This document shows, in pieces, positions 17,080-26,794 of a stretch of DNA of 64,000 nt. The notes under the pieces were generated by a model that worked only from the letters and a program-made list of their open reading frames with translations, was not told where the DNA came from and searched no databases. The position numbers were made by a program, and so were the translations under genes. The DNA is taken from NCBI GenBank assembly GCA_934230415.1, contig CAKQEW010000005.1, positions 36,448 through 100,447 on the forward strand. Direction: 5' to 3'. Within the stretch, counting starts at the first letter, position 1. Every line of letters begins with the position of its first letter. This DNA is from an uncultured Alphaproteobacteria bacterium (GTDB lineage: Bacteria > Pseudomonadota > Alphaproteobacteria > Rs-D84).

Positions 17080-20000
17080 ATGGAAAATCAATTCGTTCAT
17101 TTACACACGCATACGCGACTGTCCATCGGAATCGGCACGATTCAGGTGAAGCAAATCCCGGCATTATGCATTGGTGCGGGGATGACGGCATGTGCGTTGA
17201 CAGATACGAATCTGATGTCGGGATGTGCCGAATTTTCCGACGTTATGCCATCCAAACAGGTACAGCCGATTATTGGTATTGAAATATCACTGAATCATCA
17301 TACGGTTGATCCAAAGATTCTGCGTGCGTCGTCACTGTCGCGGATTGTATTGTTGGCGCAAAATCATGATGGGTATTTAAACCTGTGCGAACTCAGTCGT
17401 ATTATGTACATGCGTGGCGAAAACCATCACCTGGGGCCGTATATTACGTTTGATGAATTGGCGTCGCATGCGGATGGTGTTATATGTCTGTCGGGTGCGC
17501 ATTTGGGGCCGATTGGTATGGCGATTTTAAATAACCAGAATGCCCAGGCGCGCGAATATGCCGCGCATTTTCAAACAATATTTGGCGACCGGTTTTATAT
17601 GGAAATTCAGCGTCACGGTCTGGCCGATGAAATTAAAACAGAACCAGAATTTTTACACATTGCGCGTGAATTAAATATCCCGATTGTCGCAACAAATGAT
17701 GTAATGTTTGCATCCCCATCGGATTACGAGGCCGAAGATGCCCTGTCCTGTGTTCTGGGCCAGACCAAGGTGATTGATCCAGACCGCCCACGCAAATCGT
17801 CGGAACAGTATTTCAAATCACCAGACGAAATGGCGGAATTATTCTCTGATTTGCCAGAGGCAATTGCCAACACAGTTGAAATTGCACGTCGTTGTGGATT
17901 TATGGTCAATGTTCATGAACGCCCGCTGTTGCCACGATTTGGTGATGATTTGGAAAACGAATGCCAGATGCTGCGTGAACATACTATGTCGGGGTTGCGC
18001 GCCCGTATGCAGGAACAAGGAATCACAGACACCAAACCATATTTTGACCAGGCCGAATTTGAACTGGACGTCATCATTAACATGGGATTTCCAGGGTACT
18101 TTCTGATTGTTGCAGACTATATTGATTGGTGCCGCAAAAATGATGTATTAACCGGGCCTGGTCGTGGTTCTGGGGCGGGTTCCATCGTGGCGTGGGCACT
18201 GGGGATTACGCATGTTAATCCATTAAAGTACGGATTGCTGTTTGAACGTTTCTTGAATCCAGATCGTATTTCAATGCCCGATTTTGACGTGGATTTTGAA
18301 CCGACCGGGATTGAACGCGTGTTGGCGTATATTTGCGATAAATATGGTCACGATTCGGTTTGTCGTATTATCACATTTGGCAGTTTACAGGCCCGTGGCG
18401 CAATTCGTGATATTGGGCGTGTGTATGGTATCCCCTATTCTAAATCCGATCGTTTGTCCAAACTGATTCCCCAGGACGCAAAAAAATTAAAAGATGCGGT
18501 TGATGCGTCGTCTGAAATCCAGCATGTGTTGGCAACAGATGAAGATATGAACAAGGTTGTGTCCATCGCCGAAGAACTAGAGGGGTCAATCCGCAACCTG
18601 GGCCAACATGCATGTGGTGTTGTTATTGGTGACCGTCCAACAACCCAGATTGCGCCCGTGTATCGCGATCCGGCCAACCCGTTGCCATCATGTCAATTTG
18701 ACGGGCATTATTTGGAATCGGCGGGATTGATTAAATTTGACTTTCTGGGGCTGGAAACGTTGGTCGTGCTGAAATATGCGGTGCGCCTGATTCAGCAGAC
18801 ACGCGGAATAAACATTGATTTGGATAAAATCCCGGTGGACGATCCAAAAACAATGGCGTTGTGGCAACGTGGTCTGACCGAAGGTATATTCCAGTTTGAT
18901 GCCCCGTTTGTTCAACAGACGTTGCGTAAAATGCGCCCGACCAGTTTCTTGGAAATTTCGGCACTAAATGCATTGAACCGCCCGGGGCCAATCGCATTTA
19001 TTCCCCAGTTTATCGCCCGTATGCATGGCGAAGAACAAATTGAATATGTACACCCAAAGGCCGAGCCGATTTTGAAAGAAACATACGGCATTATCGTATA
19101 CCAGGAACAGGTGATGCAATTGACACGCGCCCTGGCCGGGTTTACACGTGGTCAGTCCGACACCGTGCGCAAGGCCATGGGTAAAAAGAAGTTGGATTTG
19201 CTGGCCCAGCTGGAGGTTAAATTTATGGACGGCTGCGAACAGGAACAGACACTGAATCGTGACCAGGCCAAAGACCTGTGGGAAAAGTTTAAAGAATTTG
19301 CAAAATACGCGTTTAACAAATCGCACGCGATTGCATATTCCATTGTTGCAAACCAGTGTGCGTATCTAAAGGCGAACTTTACACCGGAATTTCTGGCGGC
19401 GTCCATGTCCAGCAACCTGAATGATACGGACCAATTAGCGCTGTTTGTTGATGATGCCAAGGCAAACTTTAACATTCAAATCGTGTCGCCAGACATTAAT
19501 ATCAGTGAATCATTGTTCACAGTGTGTGATGGGAAAATTATTTATGGTTTGGCGGCGATAAAGGGTGTTGGCACGGCGGCGACCGATGCAATCGTTGCAG
19601 AACGTCGCGCGAATGGGAAATTTAAAAACCTGACCGATTTTGCAAAACGTTGTGCACCAATTATGAATAAACGTATTTTGGAGGCGTTTGCCAAGGTTGG
19701 TGTTTTGGATTCACTGTGTGAAAACCGCGCGGCAATATATATGAATGCGGACGCCATTTTATCATATGCGGCAAAATCCAAGGATGGCGCAAATTCATTA
19801 TCGCTGTTTGCCAACACGGTTGAAGATGATGTCGCCGAAGACAGATTGTCCAAGAACCTGCCCCGGACGGCGCCATGGACATTTGGCCAGCGTCTGGAAA
19901 ATGAATTGTCGGCATTGGGATTTTATATTTCTGCGCACCCATTGGATCAATTCAAACACCTGATTCAGCGGGCAAAGTTGGCCACATCAACCAGTATTCT

Positions 20001-20490
20001 GGAACTGGGGGATCGTAAACAGGTCCAGATTGCGGCGAATGTAAATTCGTTTTCGCGTCGGCGCACCAAGACCGGCAAAGAAATGATAACCATTAATGCG
20101 TCGGACAGTTTTGGTAACATTGATGCGGTTGCGTTTGGTGATGCCGCCGCGACGTTTGCCCAGATTTTATCTGGTGAAAATGTCGTTCTGATTTCTGGCA
20201 AAACATCGGCGCGTGATGATCGTGTGTCAATATTTGTGGACTCTATTACACCACTGACACAATGGGTGGCGCATGTGGCGCGCAAACTGACACTGGATAT
20301 TTATACGGGTGATGTGTTGCCGGCGGTGAAAAAGGCGCTGATTGCCCTGCCACACGGAAATACGCGTGTGATTTTGAATCTGCACGGGGTGGATAAAACG
20401 GCATCAATTGCCCTGCCGACCGGGGTGGAATTGGGTGCAACCACGGCCAAGGATTTAATCGCACTGGGGATAAAGGTTGAAATAGAATGA
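17080..20490 (+). CDS. dnaE: DNA polymerase III alpha subunit
   Basis: The replicative polymerase, 1,136 residues. The N-terminal PHP domain begins MENQFVHLHTHTRLSIG. The catalytic palm contains GPGRGSGAGSIVAWALGIT and PDFDVDF with the metal-binding aspartates. The helix-hairpin-helix segment (IKGVGTAATDAIV) and an OB-fold (near residues 975-1060) follow. I chose the ATG at 17080 because family proteins begin at the PHP domain and a -10 box sits just upstream; the in-frame extension to 17044 lacks a ribosome site. The stop overlaps the rsmH start by four bases (ATGA), so the two genes are translationally coupled. Confidence 0.97.
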   Translation: MENQFVHLHTHTRLSIGIGTIQVKQIPALCIGAGMTACALTDTNLMSGCAEFSDVMPSKQVQPIIGIEISLNHHTVDPKILRASSLSRIVLLAQNHDGYLNLCELSRIMYMRGENHHLGPYITFDELASHADGVICLSGAHLGPIGMAILNNQNAQAREYAAHFQTIFGDRFYMEIQRHGLADEIKTEPEFLHIARELNIPIVATNDVMFASPSDYEAEDALSCVLGQTKVIDPDRPRKSSEQYFKSPDEMAELFSDLPEAIANTVEIARRCGFMVNVHERPLLPRFGDDLENECQMLREHTMSGLRARMQEQGITDTKPYFDQAEFELDVIINMGFPGYFLIVADYIDWCRKNDVLTGPGRGSGAGSIVAWALGITHVNPLKYGLLFERFLNPDRISMPDFDVDFEPTGIERVLAYICDKYGHDSVCRIITFGSLQARGAIRDIGRVYGIPYSKSDRLSKLIPQDAKKLKDAVDASSEIQHVLATDEDMNKVVSIAEELEGSIRNLGQHACGVVIGDRPTTQIAPVYRDPANPLPSCQFDGHYLESAGLIKFDFLGLETLVVLKYAVRLIQQTRGINIDLDKIPVDDPKTMALWQRGLTEGIFQFDAPFVQQTLRKMRPTSFLEISALNALNRPGPIAFIPQFIARMHGEEQIEYVHPKAEPILKETYGIIVYQEQVMQLTRALAGFTRGQSDTVRKAMGKKKLDLLAQLEVKFMDGCEQEQTLNRDQAKDLWEKFKEFAKYAFNKSHAIAYSIVANQCAYLKANFTPEFLAASMSSNLNDTDQLALFVDDAKANFNIQIVSPDINISESLFTVCDGKIIYGLAAIKGVGTAATDAIVAERRANGKFKNLTDFAKRCAPIMNKRILEAFAKVGVLDSLCENRAAIYMNADAILSYAAKSKDGANSLSLFANTVEDDVAEDRLSKNLPRTAPWTFGQRLENELSALGFYISAHPLDQFKHLIQRAKLATSTSILELGDRKQVQIAANVNSFSRRRTKTGKEMITINASDSFGNIDAVAFGDAAATFAQILSGENVVLISGKTSARDDRVSIFVDSITPLTQWVAHVARKLTLDIYTGDVLPAVKKALIALPHGNTRVILNLHGVDKTASIALPTGVELGATTAKDLIALGIKVEIE

Positions 20491-21341
20491 CAACCACAAA
20501 ACATATACCTGTATTATTGAATGCGGTAATGGATGCGTTGGGCGATGTGCGCGGCATGCGCATAATTGATGCAACGTTTGGCGCCGGTGGATATTCACGC
20601 GCATTTCTGGACGCGGGTGCATCGGTGGTTGCATTTGACCGGGACCCAAATGTTGTGGTGGATGCCAATGCGATGCGCGACGAATTTGGTGACCGTTTTA
20701 CGTTTATTGCGAAACCATTTTCGGCGATGGCGGAATTGGACGATAAATTTGATGCGGTTGTATTTGACCTGGGGATTTCATCAATGCAGATTGATGTTGC
20801 CGAACGCGGGTTTTCATTCCGGGCGGACGCACCACTGGATATGCGTATGTCGTCCGCAGGACAATCGGCGGCAGAATTAATCCAGAACGCAACGGCGGCG
20901 GAACTGGCGCGAATCTTGCGTGAATATGGCGATGTAAAAAAAGCAACAATTATCGCAAACGCGATAAAACGTGCCGTGCCCCAGACCACGTTTGCACTGC
21001 GCGACTTAATCCACAATCCGCGTGACATTGCCCCGGTGTTTCAGGCACTGCGCATTGCGGTAAATGACGAAATGGGGGAATTGGAACGCGCGTTGCGGGC
21101 GGTGCCGGATTTGTTGCAATCGCATGGCACGTGTGTGTGCGTTACGTTCCATTCACTGGAAGATCGCATCGTCAAAAACACATTTCGTCAATGGTCAACG
21201 GTGCCGGGCGACCCGCGCATGCCAACGATTGAAACGGCGGAATTTCAAATGTTGCCACCCAAAACGCCGACCGATGATGAATTGGCGCACAATCCCCGTG
21301 CGCACAGTGCACATATGCGCGCGGTCGTAAAATCATATTGA
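20487..21341 (+). CDS. rsmH: 16S rRNA (cytosine-1402-N4) methyltransferase RsmH
   Basis: A 284-residue SAM-dependent methyltransferase (formerly MraW). Evidence is the start HIPVLLNAVMDAL, the SAM-binding loop DATFGAGGYSRAFL, VFDLGISSMQID, GFSFRADAPLDMRM and the C-terminal FHSLEDRIVK. It methylates C1402 in the ribosomal decoding centre. In most bacteria it heads the division and cell-wall (dcw) cluster; here it is instead coupled to dnaE, and ftsL or ftsI do not follow. It is slightly shorter than usual (about 310). Confidence 0.96.
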   Translation: MTTTKHIPVLLNAVMDALGDVRGMRIIDATFGAGGYSRAFLDAGASVVAFDRDPNVVVDANAMRDEFGDRFTFIAKPFSAMAELDDKFDAVVFDLGISSMQIDVAERGFSFRADAPLDMRMSSAGQSAAELIQNATAAELARILREYGDVKKATIIANAIKRAVPQTTFALRDLIHNPRDIAPVFQALRIAVNDEMGELERALRAVPDLLQSHGTCVCVTFHSLEDRIVKNTFRQWSTVPGDPRMPTIETAEFQMLPPKTPTDDELAHNPRAHSAHMRAVVKSY

Positions 21342-21398
21342 CCCGCACGGCGTATATTTTGTAAAATTGCGATTGAAAGAAAGGAAAGGTAAAATCAT

Positions 21399-21896
21399 AT
21401 GAAAAAAATACTTGCTTTGTTAGGTGCCATGCTGCCAGCGTCGGCACTGGCAAATCCGGCATGTCCGGTGTGCACAATTGCAATCGGCGCATCATTGGAA
21501 ATTGCGCGTCATATGGGCGTCCCAGACAGTGTGGTCGGCCTGTGGGCGGGCGCATTGTTGGCGCTGTTGGGATATTGGGCAATTAAATTTTGTGACCGGC
21601 GTGGATGGAATTGGCGTGGTCGCAATCCAATGCTGATTGTGTTATCGGTTGCGATGATTGGTTTTATATATCTGGGACGCGTAAAATATAATCCCCAGAT
21701 GATTTGTGGCGCATTTGTCATGGATCCGGTGCTGTTTGGTACAATCTGTGGTGCGGTGTTGTTCATCCTGGTTGAAAAACTGTACGATTGGATGAAGGCA
21801 CGCAATGGTGGCCACGCGCATTTTCCATTTGAAAAGGTTGTTTTACCATTGGTCGTATTGGCATTGGCCAGCTGGGCAATGGTTGTATGCATGTAA
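21399..21896 (+). CDS. Small multi-pass membrane protein, unknown function
   Basis: 165 residues with a signal-like N-terminus ending ASALANPACPVCTIAIG. Three or four hydrophobic helices follow (about residues 46-63, 76-93, 105-124, 143-162). The CPVC motif right after the predicted signal cleavage site is suggestive of redox chemistry or metal binding, but I cannot name the family. A strong ribosome site (AAAGGAAAGG) precedes the start. The next gene begins 19 bp later, suggesting co-transcription. Confidence 0.55.
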   Translation: MKKILALLGAMLPASALANPACPVCTIAIGASLEIARHMGVPDSVVGLWAGALLALLGYWAIKFCDRRGWNWRGRNPMLIVLSVAMIGFIYLGRVKYNPQMICGAFVMDPVLFGTICGAVLFILVEKLYDWMKARNGGHAHFPFEKVVLPLVVLALASWAMVVCM

Positions 21897-21915
21897 ACCA
21901 AGGGAGAAAATCAAT

Positions 21916-22515
21916 ATGAAACGCGACAGCAAGAAAATGACATTGGACGAAATGGTCAAAAAGGTTGACCAGTCTAAAAAAGTAAATCCATTGGATTTGT
22001 CGTCCGACCAGGATTTGTCCATCGCATTGATGAACCTGGTATCATTGGAAGAACACTTCTTTTTCAGTGGCGCCAAAACGCACAAGACCGGATTTTACGA
22101 TTTAATCAACACTGTGCGTGAAATGCGCAAGGAATTGATGAAGCGTATTGTAAAACCATCATCGGCCGAAGATGGCGAAGTCTGGTGCATTTCCAAGCAC
22201 CTGTTGGCGGCATCTATGCGTTTGATGGAGGTTGGTACCAAGGCCCTGGGCGCAGGGAATACCCAGGATGCATATGCATTGTTTGATAAATCGTATGAAT
22301 TGTATTCGCTGTTTTGGGGAATCAATATGGAACTGATTGACCTGACGGGGGTCAAACAAACGGCGCCGGCGGTGTACGAACATGCAATGTCAGAATGCAA
22401 ACTGAAAACGGCTGATGCGCCTGTGGCGGCAAAATCTGATATTCGCACATCTAAATCCACCGTCCGCAAATTGGGCGATTGGGTCAAGAATGCAGTAAAT
22501 TGTTGCATTGAATAA
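21916..22515 (+). CDS. Cytoplasmic helical protein, unknown function
   Basis: 199 residues starting MKRDSKKMTLDEMVKKVDQS at 21916 after AGGGAGAAAA, 19 bp behind the membrane-protein gene. It is mostly helical and soluble (HFFFSGAKTHKTGFYDLINTVREM, then SLFWGINMELIDLTGV). The C-terminus is basic and Cys-containing (VKNAVNCCIE). It has no catalytic motif that I recognise and is probably co-transcribed with the preceding gene. Confidence 0.55.
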   Translation: MKRDSKKMTLDEMVKKVDQSKKVNPLDLSSDQDLSIALMNLVSLEEHFFFSGAKTHKTGFYDLINTVREMRKELMKRIVKPSSAEDGEVWCISKHLLAASMRLMEVGTKALGAGNTQDAYALFDKSYELYSLFWGINMELIDLTGVKQTAPAVYEHAMSECKLKTADAPVAAKSDIRTSKSTVRKLGDWVKNAVNCCIE

Positions 22516-22524
22516 AATTCGGTA

Positions 22525-22554
22525 TTGATTCACAGTGCCGAAAAATGGTATAAT
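22525..22554 (+). promoter_or_regulatory. Sigma-70 promoter of the 22576 secreted-protein gene
   Basis: TTGATT (22525-22530), 18-bp spacer, perfect TATAAT (22549-22554). A leader of about 15 nt with AAGAGAG precedes the TTG start. Confidence 0.65.
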
Positions 22555-22575
22555 ATCGCAAAAGAGAGATGTAAA

Positions 22576-24969
22576 TTGTCCACGCGCAAGTTTAATTTTT
22601 TAACAGGTTGTTTGTTGGCACTGGCGGTTACGTGCACGGGTGGCGCGTTTGCAGAACAGATGCCAAATCCGCGCGCGGGCACATCGGCCACAACATCAAC
22701 ACGCGATTCCACACGCAGTGTCGCGCGTACCGTGTCAACGGATTCGGGGGACACATCATCTGTCACGCGCAGTGCGACCCGTCGTGCGACGACCACTGCA
22801 TCACGTGCGGCGACATCCAATGTCACATCACGCACTGCAACGCGCAACACGACATCGGTTGCCACCCCGCGCAGTGCAACGGTTGCACGTACCGGCGTTA
22901 TGGGGGCAATGCGCGCGGCGTACACACCAACAACATCTGGGCGCAATGGTGCGTCCGCAGGTGCAAATACATCACGTGCGGCGGTGGCGCGCGCAACTGC
23001 GGTATTTGATGATATATCAAAGATTGGCGGTGGATACGCCACCTGTCGCGAGGCATATGCCACATGTATGGATCAATTCTGTGCCAAGGCGAACGACACA
23101 TATCGTCGTTGTTTTTGCAGTTCACGTTTCACAGAATTCCGTGATACCGAGGCCGCCCTGGACCAGGCAAAGACACTGTTGATTCAATTTGAAAACAACG
23201 ATTTGAATGCTGTTGATAAAACCGCGGCAGAGGTGAACGCAATGTATACCGCAACCGCGGGTGAAATGGCGATTAAGAATGACACCAGTGGCGCGGCGGC
23301 AATGTTGTCTGAAATCGGCGACCTGTTATCGGGCAAAAAGAAGGCGACCAACCAGACGACAATATCGGCGAATGGATTAATTGATATTGATTTTTCAACC
23401 AGTTTGGACGACGTATGGGGCGACAACTCGTCATCTGTGTTTGCATCAAATAATACGGGGACCGACCTGTCCACGCTGGAGGGGCAATCGTTATACACCA
23501 GTGCACAAAACCAGTGCTTGGCGCTGATAACAGAATCGTGCGAAAACGACGCCGTGCTGACCATGGCCAAAAGTTCGTATAACATCCTGATAACCCAGGA
23601 TTGCAACGCATATAAAAAGAAAATTGATTCCCAGCGTGAAACGGTAAAGCAGACTGTGCGTACCGCCGAAAAGTATTTACGCGAGGCACGACTGGAAGAA
23701 TATCGCAGTCACAACAGCGCCGACGTTAATGAATGCCTGGCCAAGGTTAAAACCGCGGTTACCGCCGATACGGCGTGTGGCACGAATTACCAGCGTTGCT
23801 TGGACTATACCGGCGCATACGTTAACCAGAATACAGGTGATGTGATTCCCAGCCCGCGCCTGTTCCAATTGGAGGATTTAATCACCCTGTCGGGCGGGGT
23901 TGATGGTGCGGATGTATTATCCCAGAATCCAAAGTTTGACGAATTTCTGGAAACCAAGCGGATGTTTGCAACGTCTGCCCTGGATTCATGTCGTGATATT
24001 GCGGCAACCGTATGGCAGGAATTTAAGCGCAGTGCATTAATTGAAATTGCCCAGGCCCAATCGGCCAAGATTGAAGAAGTCAGAATGTCGTGCGTGAACA
24101 CAATGTCCCAGTGTTATGACACGCAAACAAATGCACTGAAAAATTTTGATAAAACCACCGCCCAGGCATCGGGTGCGGTCAGCGCATATGCCGCCCGTTC
24201 CATGTGCCAGGACCGGGTTATCGCATGCGCATCATTGTACGGCAATACAAGCCAGTGTAAATTTGATGACAATGGTCGGTTGGTTTCTGGTAACAGTACG
24301 GCAACAGACGGCGCATCACGTTGCGGACTGTCGGCCCTGTTGGCATTTGTGGACACGGTTGATACGGTGCGCGTTGCCGAAGGTTGTGCATCATCCATTG
24401 ATAATTATGTCCAGAAATTATGCACCCCCACCAGTGGCGACCAGGGATTCCCATGGAACTGTCGCAAATTGTCAAAAGAACGACTGACAGAAAATATCAA
24501 GAAATTTGCCGTGGCTAATTGTGGTAATCCGAACAGCACCAGCACAAATTCTGACGACACTGACGCAAACTATGACGCACTGCCCCAGCAGACCCAGACC
24601 CAGGTTGAAAAAGCGATTAGTGATGTACGCGACCAGGTGTCAGACCAATTATCCGGTGTATGCGAAGGATTGAATGGATATTGGATTTATACGGGCGATA
24701 CCACCGGGCGTGGCGATGGCAAGGATCTGGCGGCGTTTTATTCCAGTGTGTTTGGTGCCAGTGGTGCCGACAGCAACAACGGAACATTGGGACGGTGTGT
24801 GGAAAATTCCACGATGGTTCGTTGCCAGGCATATAACACCGATGGTGTGCAGTATGCAACGTACGACCGTGCCCAGGACGAATGCACATTCACAGATGAT
24901 TGGTACAAATTGAAATGCCAGGAACTGGGTGGATATTATGATGGCGGTGTATGCTATACGAAAAAGTAA
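22576..24969 (+). CDS. Secreted Cys-rich protein with Ser/Thr/Arg-rich N-terminal region
   Basis: About 797 residues. I place the start at the TTG at 22576 because it lies downstream of a strong promoter, after an AGAGAG ribosome site, and opens a signal peptide ending GGAFAEQ. Residues ~30-140 are low complexity (Ala/Thr/Arg/Ser). A Cys-rich helical domain follows with the pattern CRE-x4-C-x4-C (YATCREAYATCMDQFC). The gene at 59591-60844 encodes the same C-x6-C-x4-C spacing. The C-terminal ~130 residues contain Gly/Tyr-rich Cys motifs (CEGLNGYWIY, CQELGGYYDGGVCY). No anchor is seen. It is probably periplasmic or surface exposed, and the function is unknown. Confidence 0.65.
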   Translation: MSTRKFNFLTGCLLALAVTCTGGAFAEQMPNPRAGTSATTSTRDSTRSVARTVSTDSGDTSSVTRSATRRATTTASRAATSNVTSRTATRNTTSVATPRSATVARTGVMGAMRAAYTPTTSGRNGASAGANTSRAAVARATAVFDDISKIGGGYATCREAYATCMDQFCAKANDTYRRCFCSSRFTEFRDTEAALDQAKTLLIQFENNDLNAVDKTAAEVNAMYTATAGEMAIKNDTSGAAAMLSEIGDLLSGKKKATNQTTISANGLIDIDFSTSLDDVWGDNSSSVFASNNTGTDLSTLEGQSLYTSAQNQCLALITESCENDAVLTMAKSSYNILITQDCNAYKKKIDSQRETVKQTVRTAEKYLREARLEEYRSHNSADVNECLAKVKTAVTADTACGTNYQRCLDYTGAYVNQNTGDVIPSPRLFQLEDLITLSGGVDGADVLSQNPKFDEFLETKRMFATSALDSCRDIAATVWQEFKRSALIEIAQAQSAKIEEVRMSCVNTMSQCYDTQTNALKNFDKTTAQASGAVSAYAARSMCQDRVIACASLYGNTSQCKFDDNGRLVSGNSTATDGASRCGLSALLAFVDTVDTVRVAEGCASSIDNYVQKLCTPTSGDQGFPWNCRKLSKERLTENIKKFAVANCGNPNSTSTNSDDTDANYDALPQQTQTQVEKAISDVRDQVSDQLSGVCEGLNGYWIYTGDTTGRGDGKDLAAFYSSVFGASGADSNNGTLGRCVENSTMVRCQAYNTDGVQYATYDRAQDECTFTDDWYKLKCQELGGYYDGGVCYTKK

Positions 24970-24987
24970 TATAATGGATATGAACAA

Positions 24988-26184
24988 ATGAAATTAAAAA
25001 TTGCTTTCTTGGTCGCGTATGTTTGCAGTGTATCCGCCGTGCTTGCCGGTGGTGGAAACGATGTGTCAAAATTCCGTGCGAATTGGGGCGGTGGCACAAT
25101 GACATATTGCAGTGGGGATTCAGCACCAAACATGCATGACGTTTGTATTGGCGAGGATACATGTGGATCCAATTGGGATGCAGTGCAAGCCAGTGGCGAT
25201 TCACGGCATGACCGCGCGCGCCTGATGATGGTTGCGACCAAGGTTACCGAACATGGTGCCCAATTGTGCCCAGTTCAGGTAGAGGCGCGGCGTGCTGCCG
25301 GATGCGGTAAAGAAAGCGAATGGACAACATATGTCAAAGCTGGTGATGATTGCGTTTGGCTGTGCCAGGATGGATGGACGGGCCCCGAATGTGATACGGA
25401 ATATGCAAATGCGTATACGTGCGATAACACGAAGTTGCAACGTTCTGACTATAGTAGTGTAAAGCGGGTTGCATCGGGTGCAAACATAGAAAATGAAATT
25501 GCAATGTTTGATTTTAACAAATATCACTGGTGTATTGGTGCTCATAAAAACAAATATACGCGTAATGCTGAACACGATATGATATTGGCAATCAGTGGGT
25601 GGTTGCCCAGTGGTCATGGCGCGTATGTTCAACAAATGGTTGTTCATGCACGCTGGTTTGACGGTGCAATGTGCAACCAGTTTTCGGCACTATATATATC
25701 ACCCGCTGCGAATTCATCGCGTGTTCTGGTATGCAAGGATGGATATCGTCCCAATGCCCAGAAAAACGACTGTATTGAAATCAATTCAGAAAAGTGTCTG
25801 TACGACGTAATGTGTGACGGATATACCAGTGGCTTTGATGAAACCAAGTACAAAAGGAAATACAATTCATCCGGTCGGTGTTTCAAGTTTACCTGTTTGA
25901 CCGATGGCCAGGCGTTTGCGTCATCAACCAACAAAACATGCGTTGACTGTGTAACCGACCTGCGCAATGGTGTGTCGGAACGGGATGGTACATGTGTCCG
26001 CTGTTCGGTGGGGCAAATATTTGACGGTGCCACCAGTACATGTGTCGCGGCCCAGGGATACACAAAAACAGATATGCAATATGGTGCCGGAAATTCACGC
26101 AACAGCGTTGGTAAATTAGACAGTCAATGTTGGACCAAGACGACCACCGCAGAATATGTAGAATGTGTTAAACAAAAGAAATAA
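24988..26184 (+). CDS. Secreted Cys-rich protein, 398 residues
   Basis: It begins with a signal peptide (MKLKIAFLVAYVCSVSAVLAGGG). About 30 Cys residues follow in EGF-like or receptor-like spacing (VWLCQDGWTGPEC; CVDCVTDLRNG; CVRCSVGQIF). It lies 18 bp behind the 22576 gene and is probably in the same transcript, although a TATAAT-like box lies just before it. The CxxC modules recall those in the giant protein at 3466. No anchor or enzyme motif was found. Confidence 0.6.
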   Translation: MKLKIAFLVAYVCSVSAVLAGGGNDVSKFRANWGGGTMTYCSGDSAPNMHDVCIGEDTCGSNWDAVQASGDSRHDRARLMMVATKVTEHGAQLCPVQVEARRAAGCGKESEWTTYVKAGDDCVWLCQDGWTGPECDTEYANAYTCDNTKLQRSDYSSVKRVASGANIENEIAMFDFNKYHWCIGAHKNKYTRNAEHDMILAISGWLPSGHGAYVQQMVVHARWFDGAMCNQFSALYISPAANSSRVLVCKDGYRPNAQKNDCIEINSEKCLYDVMCDGYTSGFDETKYKRKYNSSGRCFKFTCLTDGQAFASSTNKTCVDCVTDLRNGVSERDGTCVRCSVGQIFDGATSTCVAAQGYTKTDMQYGAGNSRNSVGKLDSQCWTKTTTAEYVECVKQKK

Positions 26185-26186
26185 AA

Positions 26187-26210
26187 CGCCGCCCATTTGG
26201 GCGGTTTTTT
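26187..26210 (+). terminator. Terminator of the secreted-protein operon
   Basis: CCGCCC-attt-GGGCGG followed by six T residues. Confidence 0.85.
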
Positions 26211-26227
26211 GAATACCGATTCTGTGT

Positions 26228-26251
26228 AAAAAATCCCGCCAGGATGGCGGG
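26228..26251 (-). terminator. Terminator of the HTH regulator gene
   Basis: On the minus strand CCCGCC-atcct-GGCGGG is followed by a T-run, directly after the stop of the gene at 26255. Confidence 0.8.
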
Positions 26252-26254
26252 TTT

Positions 26255-26671
26255 TTATTCCATATTGTTTAACGAACGCAACATTTTCATAACCATACGA
26301 CGTTGGTCATCACCGGGCAACCGCCAATACAGATTAATCAGCGTCAGCGATTCATTTTTTGCCAATGGGTCATCGGCCTTTTGTTCGGCAACGCGTCCGG
26401 TTAATTTGCCACCACGAACCTCTGGCGATGGGTTGCCGGGCAATCCCTGAAAGAAAAATGATACCGGGGTTTCCAATGCGGCACTCAATTCAAACAGGCG
26501 TGACGCCGAAATACGGTTGCCGGCGGTTTCGTATTTTTGAATTTGTTGGAATGTAACACCACAAATCTTGGCCAGATCCTTTTGTGACAGCCCCATCATC
26601 ACGCGGCGCAACTGGACACGCTGGCCGATGTGTTCATCAATAGACGTTGGTGTAAATGGTTTTCCACTCAT
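26255..26671 (-). CDS. XRE-family helix-turn-helix regulator
   Basis: A 138-residue Cro/CI-type DNA-binding protein. The HTH spans about residues 17-70 (IGQRVQLRRVMMGLSQKDLAKICGV, then QIQKYETAGNRISASRLFELSAAL). The SQxDLA and IQKYExGxNRI signature is common in alphaproteobacterial regulators. The C-terminal part (LTLINLYWRLPGDDQRRMVMKMLRSL) is a short helical region typical of these proteins. I chose the ATG at 26671 (AGAGAAAAAG upstream) over an upstream start with a Lys-rich N-terminus. It is monocistronic and divergent from gpmI; the target is unknown. Confidence 0.85.
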   Translation of the reverse strand: MSGKPFTPTSIDEHIGQRVQLRRVMMGLSQKDLAKICGVTFQQIQKYETAGNRISASRLFELSAALETPVSFFFQGLPGNPSPEVRGGKLTGRVAEQKADDPLAKNESLTLINLYWRLPGDDQRRMVMKMLRSLNNME

Positions 26672-26794
26672 AATACTTTTTCTCTTTTTTCTTATGACAT
26701 AGTTCCTAGGACAATTTATACAATTTTTCTTTTTCTTTTGCAATCAAAAAACGGTTGTGATATTTTTTAATTACGCAAAGGACGGGAACAAGCC

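Noticed and set aside
22530..23182. Overlapping open frames on both strands over the Ser/Thr/Arg-rich start of the 22576 gene
   Set aside because: Low-complexity codon composition keeps several frames open. Only the plus-strand frame has a promoter, start, signal peptide and continues to a full protein.
24969..24987. TATAAT-like sequence just before the gene at 24988 as another leaderless promoter
   Set aside because: Its -10 lies 12 bp from the ATG, I see no convincing -35, and the gene most likely shares the upstream transcript. It was not counted in the leaderless set.
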